Positions 1 to 7,903 of a stretch of DNA of 26,285 bases are shown in pieces. This stretch comes from DASWTL01 sp036405495. GTDB taxonomy: Bacteria > Bacteroidota > Bacteroidia > Sphingobacteriales > Sphingobacteriaceae. Under the pieces are notes generated by a model. That model ran no database searches and was not told the origin of the DNA. It saw only the letters and a list, made by a program, of their open reading frames with translations. Where the stretch lies: positions 1 through 26,285 of the forward strand of contig DASWXL010000148.1 of assembly GCA_036405495.1 (NCBI GenBank). The letters are read 5' to 3'. Every line of letters begins with the position of its first letter. Within the stretch, counting starts at the first letter, position 1. A program made the translations under genes and the position numbers.

Positions 1-81
1 GGTTTTTACGATTTTCTCAGCTGATTTATCAACCAGATTATAATCGTACGATTTTAATTTGATTCTGATTCTTTGGCTCAT
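1..81 (-). CDS. rpsJ: 30S ribosomal protein S10, N-terminal part (runs off window)
   Basis: The minus strand from 81 reads MSQRIRIKLKSYDYNLVDKS and continues for 27 codons to the window edge. This is the conserved S10 N-terminus (RIRIKLKSYD core). S10 is a small-subunit head protein. It lies 128 nt downstream of fusA on the same strand, so the str operon (rpsL-rpsG-fusA) leads into rpsJ, usually the first gene of the S10 cluster. Only the first quarter of the usual roughly 100 residues is present, truncated by the window and not by mutation. The start is preceded by A-rich sequence with no Shine-Dalgarno motif, as is normal in Bacteroidota. Confidence 0.9.
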   Translation of the reverse strand, partial: MSQRIRIKLKSYDYNLVDKSAEKIVKT

Positions 82-145
82 TTTTGTTTCTATGTTATAC
101 CCTCAATAAGAGCTATTAATTACTGAGGATGAAAGTTGTAATGTT

Positions 146-200
146 GTAAGTTGCAGGTTGAAAGCCGCAAGATCACCCGCAACTTACCACCCGCAACTTA
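146..200 (-). repeat. Stem-loop plus 12-nt direct repeat between fusA and rpsJ
   Basis: Arms 146-158 and 175-187 form a 13-bp stem around a 16-nt loop. The one imperfect position is an A.C mismatch if the plus strand is read but a G.U pair in the minus-strand mRNA, so the structure fits the fusA-rpsJ transcript better. The distal arm is followed by a second copy of its sequence: acccgcaactta occurs at 175-186 and again at 189-200. There is no clear U tract after the stem, so I do not call it a terminator; a processing, stability or attenuation element, or a small intergenic repeat, are all possible. Confidence 0.55.
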
Positions 201-209
201 AAACTCTAA

Positions 210-2312
210 TTATGCGTTTACTTTACCTTTTACTTTAGCAACCACTTCGTCCTGTACGTTCTTAGGAGCCGGCTCATAGTGATCAAACTCCATAGTAGAA
301 GTAGCGCGACCTGAAGTGATGGTACGTAACTGAGTTACATAACCGAACATTTCGGAAAGCGGAACCAAAGCCTTAATAACCTGTGCACCGGCACGGGTAT
401 CCATACCTTGCAACTGACCACGACGACGGTTTAAGTCACCCATTACATCACCCATATTTTCCTCCGGAGTAAGAACCTCAATTTTCATGATCGGCTCCAT
501 TAATACCGGCTTACACTTAGGCAATGCCTCGCGGAAAGCTGAACGTGCAGCGATCTCAAATGATAATGAGTCTGAATCGACTGCGTGGAATGAACCATCG
601 ATCAGGCGCACTTTCATGTCGGTAACAGGGAACCCTGCCAAAACACCATTTGACATTGAAGCTTCGAAACCTTTCTGCACTGAAGGAATGTATTCACGAG
701 GGATGGAACCACCAACGATCTCATTCTCAAACTGAAGACCGGTCTTGCCTTCGTCGATCGGAGAGATCACAACCTGGATATCGGCAAACTTACCGCGGCC
801 ACCGGTTTGCTTTTTGTAGGTCTCACGGTGCTGAACGGTACCTGTGATAGCCTCTTTGTAAGCAACCTGAGGTGCACCCTGGTTAACTTCCACCTTAAAC
901 TCCCGCTTTAAGCGGTCCATGATAATATCAAGGTGAAGCTCACCCATACCCGAAATTACAGTCTGACCAGTATCCTCATCCGTTTTTACAACAAAGGTAG
1001 GATCCTCTTCAGCGAGCTTACCTAAAGCCAAACCTAGTTTATCCATATCCGCCTGAGTTTTTGGCTCGATCGCCAAACCGATAACCGGCTCAGGGAACTG
1101 CATAGACTCGAGAATGATAGGCGCCTTCTCATCACAGAGAGTGTCTCCTGTTTTGATATCTTTAAAACCAACTACCGCGGCAATATCACCTGCTCCTACA
1201 TTCGGAATAGGATTCTGCTTGTTCGCGTGCATCTGGAAGATACGTGAAATACGCTCTTTGCCTTCTGAGCGCGCGTTGTACACATAAGAACCAGCATCAA
1301 GGTTTCCGGAATAAACCCGGATAAAGCAAAGTCGACCTACGAATGGATCGGTTGCAATTTTGAATGCTAATGCAGCGAAAGGCTCTTTTACATCCGGTTT
1401 ACGAGAAACTTCTTCGCCAGTATTAGGGTTGGTACCGGTGATCGCTTCCTGATCCATTGGTGAAGGAAGTAATTCCATCACATAATCAAGCATGGTTTGA
1501 ACACCTTTATTCTTGAACGAAGAACCACAGGTCATTGGAACGATCTTACCGGCTAAAGTAGCCTGACGTAAAGCGTCCAAAACCTCACGTTCAGTAATCT
1601 GAGACGGATCATCAAAGAATTTCTCCATCAAAGTCTCATCATACTCAGCCACGGCTTCAAGCAATTTTTCTCTCCATTCACTAGCTTCTTCCATCAGGTC
1701 ATCAGGTATTGGCACTTCAGTAAAAGTCATACCTTTATCATGCTCATTCCATACGATACCACGGAAATTGATCAGATCAACCACGCCTTTGAACTGGTCT
1801 TCAGACCCAATTGGGATCTGAAGTGGCACAGCGTGGCTCCCTAACATCTCACGTACCTGCTTAACAACCTTCAGGAAGTCAGCACCGGAACGGTCCATTT
1901 TGTTGACGAAACCGATACGCGGAACGTTGTAGTTGTTAGCCAGACGCCAGTTCGTTTCAGATTGCGGCTCAACACCGTCTACCGCAGAAAACAGAAATAC
2001 CAACCCGTCAAGTACACGCAATGAACGGTTTACTTCAACGGTGAAGTCCACGTGCCCCGGAGTATCGATCACGTTCACCTGGTATTTGTTATCTCTGTAG
2101 TTCCAGAACACAGTTGTAGCAGCTGATGTAATGGTGATACCACGTTCAGCTTCCTGAACCATCCAGTCCATGGTAGATGCACCTTCATGCACTTCACCTA
2201 TTTTGTGGTTCACCCCTGCATAATACAGGATACGCTCGGTAGTTGTAGTCTTACCAGCATCAATGTGAGCTGCGATCCCGATGTTTCTTGTGTATTTTAA
2301 ATCTCTTGACAT
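210..2312 (-). CDS. fusA: Translation elongation factor G
   Basis: This 700-residue protein is the ribosomal translocase GTPase, which moves tRNA and mRNA after peptide bond formation and helps recycle ribosomes. The G domain is complete: G1 loop AHIDAGKTT (15-23), switch I with RGITI (57-61), switch II DTPGH (83-87, including the catalytic His87) and NKMD (137-140). Domains II to V follow, with the domain IV segment around RETYKKQTGGRGKFAD. Length is normal. It is the third gene of the str operon, after rpsL and rpsG, which marks it as the main EF-G rather than a paralogue. The start is preceded by A-rich sequence. Stem-loops lie on both sides (2335-2374 and 146-187). Confidence 0.98.
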   Translation of the reverse strand: MSRDLKYTRNIGIAAHIDAGKTTTTERILYYAGVNHKIGEVHEGASTMDWMVQEAERGITITSAATTVFWNYRDNKYQVNVIDTPGHVDFTVEVNRSLRVLDGLVFLFSAVDGVEPQSETNWRLANNYNVPRIGFVNKMDRSGADFLKVVKQVREMLGSHAVPLQIPIGSEDQFKGVVDLINFRGIVWNEHDKGMTFTEVPIPDDLMEEASEWREKLLEAVAEYDETLMEKFFDDPSQITEREVLDALRQATLAGKIVPMTCGSSFKNKGVQTMLDYVMELLPSPMDQEAITGTNPNTGEEVSRKPDVKEPFAALAFKIATDPFVGRLCFIRVYSGNLDAGSYVYNARSEGKERISRIFQMHANKQNPIPNVGAGDIAAVVGFKDIKTGDTLCDEKAPIILESMQFPEPVIGLAIEPKTQADMDKLGLALGKLAEEDPTFVVKTDEDTGQTVISGMGELHLDIIMDRLKREFKVEVNQGAPQVAYKEAITGTVQHRETYKKQTGGRGKFADIQVVISPIDEGKTGLQFENEIVGGSIPREYIPSVQKGFEASMSNGVLAGFPVTDMKVRLIDGSFHAVDSDSLSFEIAARSAFREALPKCKPVLMEPIMKIEVLTPEENMGDVMGDLNRRRGQLQGMDTRAGAQVIKALVPLSEMFGYVTQLRTITSGRATSTMEFDHYEPAPKNVQDEVVAKVKGKVNA

Positions 2313-2334
2313 TTTATTTTATGATTTCTCTGAT

Positions 2335-2374
2335 TTTTGATAATTACACCGTTTTACAGGTGCAATTATCAAAA
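2335..2374 (-). promoter_or_regulatory. Intercistronic stem-loop between rpsG and fusA
   Basis: Arms 2335-2350 and 2359-2374 form a 16-bp stem with an 8-nt loop. The only non-Watson-Crick position is G.U in the minus-strand transcript and A.C on the other strand, so the fold suits the operon mRNA. It ends 22 nt upstream of the fusA ATG. No U tract follows on the minus strand, so termination is unlikely. A role in mRNA processing, differential stability or translational control of fusA is inference. Confidence 0.6.
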
Positions 2375-2391
2375 TCTGTGCAATCTTTTAA

Positions 2392-2859
2392 TTAGAATCT
2401 AAAGTGAGAGAATGCTTTGTTGGCTTCTGCCATCTTGTGCGTGTCCTCTTTCTTTTTCACAGCAGCACCTTCACCTTTTGCCGCAGCAATGATCTCACCA
2501 GCCAATTTCTCCATCATGGTTTTTTCACCACGACGACGAGAATAGCTGATCAACCACTTCATTCCTAAAGCGATCTTACGTTCAGGACGAACCTCAGTAG
2601 GAACCTGAAAGTTAGCACCACCCACACGACGAGATTTAACCTCAACCGCAGGCATTACATTGTTCAATGCTTTTTTCCACTGCTCTAAACCATTTTCACT
2701 GGTTTTTTTCTCGACTAACTCAACTGCATCGTAGAAGATCGTGTATGCGATAGATTTTTTTCCATCGTACATCATATTGTTCACAAAACGCGTAACCATC
2801 ACGTCATTGAACTTAGGATCCGGAAGAATAATTCTCTTTTTTGGTTTCGACTTTCTCAT
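2392..2859 (-). CDS. rpsG: 30S ribosomal protein S7
   Basis: This 155-residue protein is the primary 16S rRNA 3'-domain binding protein that nucleates assembly of the small-subunit head. Visible signatures are the basic N-terminus MRKSKPKKR, the PDPKFND-VTRFVN segment, YDAVELVE, and GGANFQVPTEVRPERK of the beta-hairpin and helix region. Length matches the family (about 156). It lies 13 nt downstream of rpsL and 79 nt upstream of fusA, the canonical str operon order. The start is supported by the conserved N-terminus. Confidence 0.98.
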   Translation of the reverse strand: MRKSKPKKRIILPDPKFNDVMVTRFVNNMMYDGKKSIAYTIFYDAVELVEKKTSENGLEQWKKALNNVMPAVEVKSRRVGGANFQVPTEVRPERKIALGMKWLISYSRRRGEKTMMEKLAGEIIAAAKGEGAAVKKKEDTHKMAEANKAFSHFRF

Positions 2860-2872
2860 TTCTTATTCCTCC

Positions 2873-3286
2873 TTATTTCTTTTTGCCTTTAGCCGGAGCA
2901 GCTGCCGCTTGTCCTGGTTTAGGGCGTTTAGTACCATATTTAGAACGGCGTTGGTTACGACCCGCAACACCAGAAGTATCCAATGCTCCACGGATAATGT
3001 GGTAACGAACACCTGGTAAGTCTTTAACACGACCACCACGGATCAACACGATCGAGTGCTCCTGTAGGTTGTGGCCCTCTCCCGGAATGTAGGCGTTCAC
3101 CTCTTTACCGTTTGTTAAGCGCACACGGGCAACTTTACGCATTGCTGAGTTTGGTTTTTTAGGGGTAGTGGTGTATACACGGGTACACACACCTCTTCGC
3201 TGTGGACAGCTGTCCAACGCCGGGGATTTACTCTTATCCTCCAGAGCTACTCTACCTTTCCTAACTAATTGTTGAATAGTAGGCAT
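2873..3286 (-). CDS. rpsL: 30S ribosomal protein S12
   Basis: This 137-residue S12 is a decoding-centre protein. The conserved core is present: CPQRRGVCTRVYTTTPKKPN (27-46) and GGRVKDLPGVRYH (84-96). Lys43 and Lys88, whose replacement gives streptomycin resistance in many bacteria, are both lysine, so a streptomycin-sensitive type is expected. The C-terminus carries a lysine- and alanine-rich tail. It is first in the str operon, with a promoter about 56 nt upstream. The start MPTIQQLVRKGR matches the family. Confidence 0.98.
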   Translation of the reverse strand: MPTIQQLVRKGRVALEDKSKSPALDSCPQRRGVCTRVYTTTPKKPNSAMRKVARVRLTNGKEVNAYIPGEGHNLQEHSIVLIRGGRVKDLPGVRYHIIRGALDTSGVAGRNQRRSKYGTKRPKPGQAAAAPAKGKKK

Positions 3287-3341
3287 TTACTGTTTTTTGT
3301 TTAAAATTTGCTTTAAATATTCTTTCCCTAAAATGGGACTG

Positions 3342-3372
3342 CAAAAGTAGAAACTTAATTTATGATTTTCAA
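3342..3372 (-). promoter_or_regulatory. Promoter of the rpsL operon (Bacteroidota type)
   Basis: The minus strand has TACTTTTG (3349-3342), a full match to the Bacteroidota -7 box TAnnTTTG, with TTG (3372-3370) exactly 20 nt upstream as the -33 element. Transcription should begin near 3335, giving a leader of about 50 nt before rpsL. The bases after the -7 box read CAGTCCC, which recurs at two tRNA promoters in this window. Confidence 0.7.
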
Positions 3373-3655
3373 GGCGTTGCAGAAAAAAATATCCGCAACC
3401 TGAACGTCTTCGGTTCCTGCTTAGGTCTTGTTCGGTTCTTGTTCGGCTAAAACCGCGTTCAGGTGGATCTATCCCGAACAAAGGGCTAACAAGGTATCAG
3501 TCAGAACCAGCACAAGTACTTGCCGCATTCATATACACGCCGGACCACCACTAACGAACCCCGCCATGCACCCCGGGATATCACTTGAATTACCGTGGAG
3601 AAACGCTGACTTTTAAACTAATGTCATTAGCTTAGCGCTCTAAAGCAAACACATA
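3373..3655. other. Gene-free spacer between the divergent rpsL promoter and the NamZ-like gene, with repeats
   Basis: No credible gene is seen here; the short open frames lack family resemblance. The stretch holds a 10-nt direct repeat tcttgttcgg at 3426-3435 and 3437-3446 (11-nt period, one helical turn), enclosed by an inverted repeat cctgaacg (3399-3406) / cgttcagg (3456-3463). A small palindrome, ctaatg-t-cattag (3618-3630), lies 26 nt before the next gene. These could be protein-binding sites for the divergent promoters, but I recognise none of them. Confidence 0.4.
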
Positions 3656-4876
3656 ATGAAGCACATTATCTCTTTTTTAGTAATTGCCGTCTTTCTGGCG
3701 ACGGATGTTCCGGCTAATGCAAAGAACAACAACGACCCCTCGCGAAAGGGAATCGTTACCGGTGCTGATCAAACGGAAAAATACCTGCCCTATTTAAAAG
3801 GGAAGAGAATAGCGATGGTAGCGAACCAGACTTCAATCATTGGCAGGCAGCTCAGCGTCGACAGCCTTTTAAGCTTAGGGGTCAATATCGTGAAGGTTTT
3901 CGGTCCGGAGCATGGCTTCCGGGGCAACGCCAGCAACGGAACTGCTGTAACCGATGAGGTCGACGCCAAAACGGGTATCCCGATCATCTCACTCTATGGC
4001 AAGCAAAAGAAGCCAAGCAAGGAACAGCTTGCCGACGTCGATTTAATGATATTTGACATCCAGGATGTTGGCTGCCGCTTTTACACCAACATAAACACGT
4101 TGGAAGATGTGATGGAAGCATGTGCGGAAAACGACATCGAGCTGATGATATTTGATCGCCCCAATCCGAACGGGTATTTGATCGACGGACCGATATTAGA
4201 GGATAAGTGGAGATCCGGCATCGGTCAGCATAAAATCCCCATCACCCACGCCATGACAATGGGTGAATTTGCCCTGATGCTGAACGGCGAAGGGTATCTT
4301 GGCGATAATAAGTGCAAGCTTAATATTATAAAGATTGCTAACTATGATCATTCCATGCCATATGAGCTGCCTGTGAACCCATCGCCAAACCTGAACACGC
4401 AGCAATCAATTTTACTTTATCCCAGCCTTTGCCTGTTTGAAGGAACGATGATCAACTACGGCCGCGGAACGTATATGCCATTCACCGTTTTAGGAGCGCC
4501 TGAACTCAAAGGAAAATACAATTTCTCATTTAAACCGGTTGGCATTCCGGGCATGAGTGAAAATCCGCTCTATCAGGATAGTGTTGTTTACGGTATTGAT
4601 CTCAGGAAATACAATACTGATGAACTTCGGAAAACCGGAAAGATCAATTTATCCTGGTTGATCGAATTATATAATGCCTACCCGGACAAAGAAAAATTTT
4701 TCGATCATACACTGCATCCTGCAGTAGGGAATTTCGACTACCGCTCGGGAACATCTACGCTTAGGGAACAGATCATTGCCGGAGTACCGGAAGCCGAGAT
4801 CCGCAAAGGATGGGAACCAGGCCTGGCGGAATTCAAAAAAATGCGTAAAAAGTACCTGTTGTATCCCGACAAATAA
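3656..4876 (+). CDS. Secreted DUF1343 protein, NamZ-like exo-beta-N-acetylmuramidase (GH171 family)
   Basis: This 406-residue protein begins with a clear signal peptide (MKHIISFLVIAVFLATDVPANA) and should be exported. The DUF1343 family includes NamZ enzymes, which remove terminal MurNAc from peptidoglycan fragments in wall recycling. Family motifs are present: FGPEHGFRG (from about 82, with Glu85 a candidate catalytic acid), TGIPIISLYG, DLMIFDIQDVGCRFYTN, MIFDRPNPN, EGTMINYGRGT and LGAPEL. The length fits an export-tagged family member. It appears to be a single-gene unit: the rpsL operon diverges upstream and a terminator follows at 4899. I see no strong promoter match. Substrate is inferred from family only. 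Confidence 0.88.
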   Translation: MKHIISFLVIAVFLATDVPANAKNNNDPSRKGIVTGADQTEKYLPYLKGKRIAMVANQTSIIGRQLSVDSLLSLGVNIVKVFGPEHGFRGNASNGTAVTDEVDAKTGIPIISLYGKQKKPSKEQLADVDLMIFDIQDVGCRFYTNINTLEDVMEACAENDIELMIFDRPNPNGYLIDGPILEDKWRSGIGQHKIPITHAMTMGEFALMLNGEGYLGDNKCKLNIIKIANYDHSMPYELPVNPSPNLNTQQSILLYPSLCLFEGTMINYGRGTYMPFTVLGAPELKGKYNFSFKPVGIPGMSENPLYQDSVVYGIDLRKYNTDELRKTGKINLSWLIELYNAYPDKEKFFDHTLHPAVGNFDYRSGTSTLREQIIAGVPEAEIRKGWEPGLAEFKKMRKKYLLYPDK

Positions 4877-4898
4877 TAGCATATGTTAACAACTTATT

Positions 4899-4927
4899 AA
4901 AGCCCGGTTCCGGGCTTTTGTGTTTTT
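4899..4927 (+). terminator. Rho-independent terminator after the NamZ-like gene
   Basis: aaagcccg (4899-4906) pairs with cgggcttt (4911-4918) around a 4-nt loop, and a T-rich tract (ttttgtgttttt) follows on the plus strand. It lies 22 nt after the stop codon. Confidence 0.8.
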
Positions 4928-5052
4928 AACAACCTCTGTTTCTATTGAACCCGTAATATGGGCTATCAGGCGGAAGGTCGTTCCGGGCGACAGCCCCGAC
5001 TACGACGAACACTAAATAAATTAGTATTATTGCATAACCAACAGCCTGAACC

Positions 5053-7503
5053 ATGAGCACCAACCCACAGCTGGATTTAGCTTTTAGTTTCGTTCTTGAC
5101 ACCAACCAGAACATCTTTCTGACAGGCAAAGCCGGAACAGGAAAAACTACCTTCCTGCACGATCTAAGGAAGACCCCGCTTAAAAGGATGGCAATTGTCG
5201 CACCTACAGGTGTCGCTGCAATAAATGCCGGCGGAGTTACCATTCATTCATTTTTTCAGATGCCTTTTGGCCCGTACGTCCCGGTCGGAAATTCCGAAGA
5301 AATGGCCAGACGAAAGTTCAGCAAGGACAGGATAAACCTGATAAAGAGCCTCGACCTCCTGGTAATTGATGAGATCAGTATGGTCAGGGCGGATACGCTT
5401 GACAGCATCGATGCCGTTCTAAGGCGGTTCAGGAAACGAAATCAACCGTTCGGCGGGGTCCAGCTGCTTATGATCGGAGATCTGCATCAGTTATCACCCG
5501 TAGTAAAAGACGAGGACTGGAAGATCTTGAAAGATTTCTATCCCAATCTGTATTTCTTTAGCAGCAAGGCATTGCGGCAAACTTCGCCGTATACCATAGA
5601 GCTCAAACATATTTACCGCCAAACAGACACGACTTTTATTGACCTGCTCAATAATGTGAGGGAAAACCGGCTCAATTCAGCGGTTTTATCGCAATTAAAC
5701 GAGCGTTATATCGCAGATTTCAAGCCCGGTGATGACGAAGGATATATTACTTTAACGACCCATAATCAAACCGCCCAGCAGATAAACGATACCCATCAGG
5801 AAAAGATACCCGAAAAGCCAGCGATTTTTAATGCGACTATACAAGGCGAGTTTCCGGAATACGCCTACCCTACCGAAACCGAACTGCAAGTGAAAGTTGG
5901 CGCACAGGTCATGTTTGTAAAAAATGACCCGTCTCGTGATAAACTGTTCTACAATGGCAAAATAGGTCGCGTCACTGCCATCCAAGACGATGCCATCTAT
6001 GTTAAATGCCCGTCTGACCTCATTGAAATCGCAGTTAGCCCGCTGGAATGGACAAACATTAAGTTTGAACTGAACCCTGAAACAAAGGAAATTGAGGAAA
6101 AAGTGATTGGCAGCTTTATACAATATCCGCTGAAGCTAGCCTGGGCGATCACCATCCATAAAAGCCAGGGACTGACGTTCGACAAAGCAATAATAGACGC
6201 ACAGTCTGCCTTCGCTCACGGACAAGTATATGTTGCGCTTAGCCGGTGCAAGAGCTTTGAAGGACTCGTCTTACGAACCCCTCTCTCTTTGAACAGTGTT
6301 AAAACCGACGGTACTGTTGCTGAATACACCCGCCACGCCAATGAAAACATCCCCGGCGAGCACCAACTGACAGCTGCAAAAAAGTCCTTCCAGCAGGATC
6401 TGCTTTTCGATCTTTTTGACTTTTCAAACACAAAATCGCTTCTATATTATCTCAAAAAGCATTCAGAGGATCATCATTCAGCATTAGCACCCGAATTATC
6501 CGATGACATCGCTGCGATCCAAAAAACGGCGGAAACGGAAATCTATTCCGTAGCAGAGAATTTCAAAAAACAGCTTACCTGCCTGCTCATTGCCGATGTA
6601 CTGCCCGAGGAGAACGGCCCCCTTCAGGAAAGAGTGAAAAAGGCTTGCACATACTTTATTGGTAAAGCTGAAGAACTTAAGGCGTCAATTGACAAGCTCA
6701 ACCTGGAAACGGATAATAAAGCAGTTAAGAATGACCTGAACGAAGTGACTAACAACCTGCAGAAAGAGAGCTTCATTAAGACCGCCGGACTAAAAGGGTG
6801 CATCTCCGGCTTCCGTACTCTTCAATATCTTCAAACAAAAGCAAACGCTGAAATAGATTTCACCGAGGCACAAACAAAGGCTCCGGCTCTGCCTAAAGTT
6901 TCGGAGAAGATAGATCACCCGCCGCTTTACCTGAAGATCAAAACCTGGCGCGATCAGCTGGCCGGCGAGAACAACGTTCCCGGCTACCATGTCCTGCCTC
7001 AAAAGACGCTGGCGGATATTCTTCGGTTATTGCCCTCAACACCCGATGAACTGGCATCGATCAAGGGAATTGGCAAAATTAAAGTTCAGAGGTATGGAGC
7101 TGAAATTCTCGAAATGATCAATCACTTCTGTGAGGACAATAATATTAGAAGGCATTCCTTCCAACTGACGATCAAACAACCCAAAGTTAAAGTTGACACA
7201 AAAAAGGTATCGCTTGACCTATATAAAGAGGGAAAAGCTGTATCGGAAATCGCCGCGATCAGAGGTCTCACTACCGGCACTGTAGAAGGGCACCTGGCGC
7301 ATTACATCATCAGTGGCGAAATTGCCATTTTCGATATTGTGCCTAAGATCAAGGTTGCAAAAATCATGGCTTACATAGTGCAAAACCCTGATCAGACAAC
7401 CAGCGAAACCAAAGCCGCTCTTGGTGAAGATATTTCGTATTCCGATATAAAGGCTGTTATGAATCACCTGTCATACCTGAGCCCGGAAAGACTGGAGGCG
7501 TAA
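5053..7503 (+). CDS. SF1 (Pif1/RecD-like) DNA helicase with HRDC and helix-turn-helix C-terminus
   Basis: This 816-residue protein has a superfamily 1B helicase core: Walker A GKAGTGKT (25-32), VAPTGVAAINAGGVTIHSFF (motif Ia region), Walker B LLVIDEIS (about 102-109), GDLHQLSPV (motif III), and near 360-400 the AWAITIHKSQGLTFD and VYVALSRC blocks (motifs V and VI). Around 618-692 lies an HRDC-type domain (WRDQLA, KTLADILRLLP, IKGIGKIKVQRYG), followed from about 718 by a helix-turn-helix domain (YKEGKAVSEIAAIRGLTTGT) and a winged-helix-like tail. The HRDC plus HTH tail resembles that of RecQ helicases, placed here on a different motor. A role in replication or repair (DNA unwinding) is inferred. 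It is transcribed alone. Confidence 0.85.
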   Translation: MSTNPQLDLAFSFVLDTNQNIFLTGKAGTGKTTFLHDLRKTPLKRMAIVAPTGVAAINAGGVTIHSFFQMPFGPYVPVGNSEEMARRKFSKDRINLIKSLDLLVIDEISMVRADTLDSIDAVLRRFRKRNQPFGGVQLLMIGDLHQLSPVVKDEDWKILKDFYPNLYFFSSKALRQTSPYTIELKHIYRQTDTTFIDLLNNVRENRLNSAVLSQLNERYIADFKPGDDEGYITLTTHNQTAQQINDTHQEKIPEKPAIFNATIQGEFPEYAYPTETELQVKVGAQVMFVKNDPSRDKLFYNGKIGRVTAIQDDAIYVKCPSDLIEIAVSPLEWTNIKFELNPETKEIEEKVIGSFIQYPLKLAWAITIHKSQGLTFDKAIIDAQSAFAHGQVYVALSRCKSFEGLVLRTPLSLNSVKTDGTVAEYTRHANENIPGEHQLTAAKKSFQQDLLFDLFDFSNTKSLLYYLKKHSEDHHSALAPELSDDIAAIQKTAETEIYSVAENFKKQLTCLLIADVLPEENGPLQERVKKACTYFIGKAEELKASIDKLNLETDNKAVKNDLNEVTNNLQKESFIKTAGLKGCISGFRTLQYLQTKANAEIDFTEAQTKAPALPKVSEKIDHPPLYLKIKTWRDQLAGENNVPGYHVLPQKTLADILRLLPSTPDELASIKGIGKIKVQRYGAEILEMINHFCEDNNIRRHSFQLTIKQPKVKVDTKKVSLDLYKEGKAVSEIAAIRGLTTGTVEGHLAHYIISGEIAIFDIVPKIKVAKIMAYIVQNPDQTTSETKAALGEDISYSDIKAVMNHLSYLSPERLEA

Positions 7504-7537
7504 TTACCCGCCTGACGACGATGGATATCCGAACCGA

Positions 7538-7879
7538 TCAGATCAGCTGCCGCAGCTGTTCCTCATCAAAGCCTATGCTAATTCGGTCACCGGCTTCTAT
7601 CACCGGGCGTTTGATCACGCTGGTTTTGTCCTGCATCAGCTTAAAAGCTTCCGCTTCGGAATTTACCGCTTGCTGAACCGCCGGATCAAGCTTCCTCCAC
7701 GTCGTCCCTTTCTTGTTAAGCAGCTTTTCCCATCCCAGTTTATCACCCCATTCCTGAAGTTTTTCTTCAGAAACACCCAGCTTCTTGAAATCATGAAATT
7801 CAAATTCGACATTATGGTTCTGAAGCCATGTCAAAGCTTTTTTTACAGTATCGCAGTTTTTAATTCCGTAAACTTTCAT
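7538..7879 (-). CDS. ArsC/Spx-fold family protein (YffB-like)
   Basis: This is a 113-residue thioredoxin-fold protein of the ArsC/Spx/YffB superfamily. The N-terminus MKVYGIKNCDTVKKALTWL matches the YffB-type motif KNCDT(V/I)KKA with a single cysteine (Cys9); the second half has TTWRKLD and the conserved SVIKRPVIE. Only one cysteine is present, so a glutathione- or thioredoxin-assisted mechanism would be needed for any reductase role. Arsenate reduction should not be assumed, since no arsenic genes are nearby, and a Spx-like regulatory role is less likely given the YffB-like motif. It lies 24 nt downstream of pth on the same strand and converges on the helicase gene. Confidence 0.82.
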   Translation of the reverse strand: MKVYGIKNCDTVKKALTWLQNHNVEFEFHDFKKLGVSEEKLQEWGDKLGWEKLLNKKGTTWRKLDPAVQQAVNSEAEAFKLMQDKTSVIKRPVIEAGDRISIGFDEEQLRQLI

Positions 7880-7883
7880 AGTG

Positions 7884-7891
7884 CAAAATTA
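7884..7891 (-). promoter_or_regulatory. -7 box candidate 4 nt before the ArsC-like start
   Basis: The minus strand reads TAATTTTG, a full TAnnTTTG match, ending four bases before the ATG at 7879. If used, the transcript would be nearly or fully leaderless. No TTG is seen at the expected distance upstream, so this may be chance, and the gene may instead be co-transcribed with pth. Confidence 0.35.
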
Positions 7892-7903
7892 AGGGTTAAC
7901 CGA

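Noticed and set aside
3287..3616. Open frames on both strands upstream of rpsL
   Set aside because: They cross the rpsL promoter and repeat region, have no recognisable domain and look like chance frames in a spacer.
7538..7879. True arsenate reductase
   Set aside because: Only the ArsC/Spx fold is supported; the motif is YffB-like with one cysteine and there are no arsenic resistance genes nearby.
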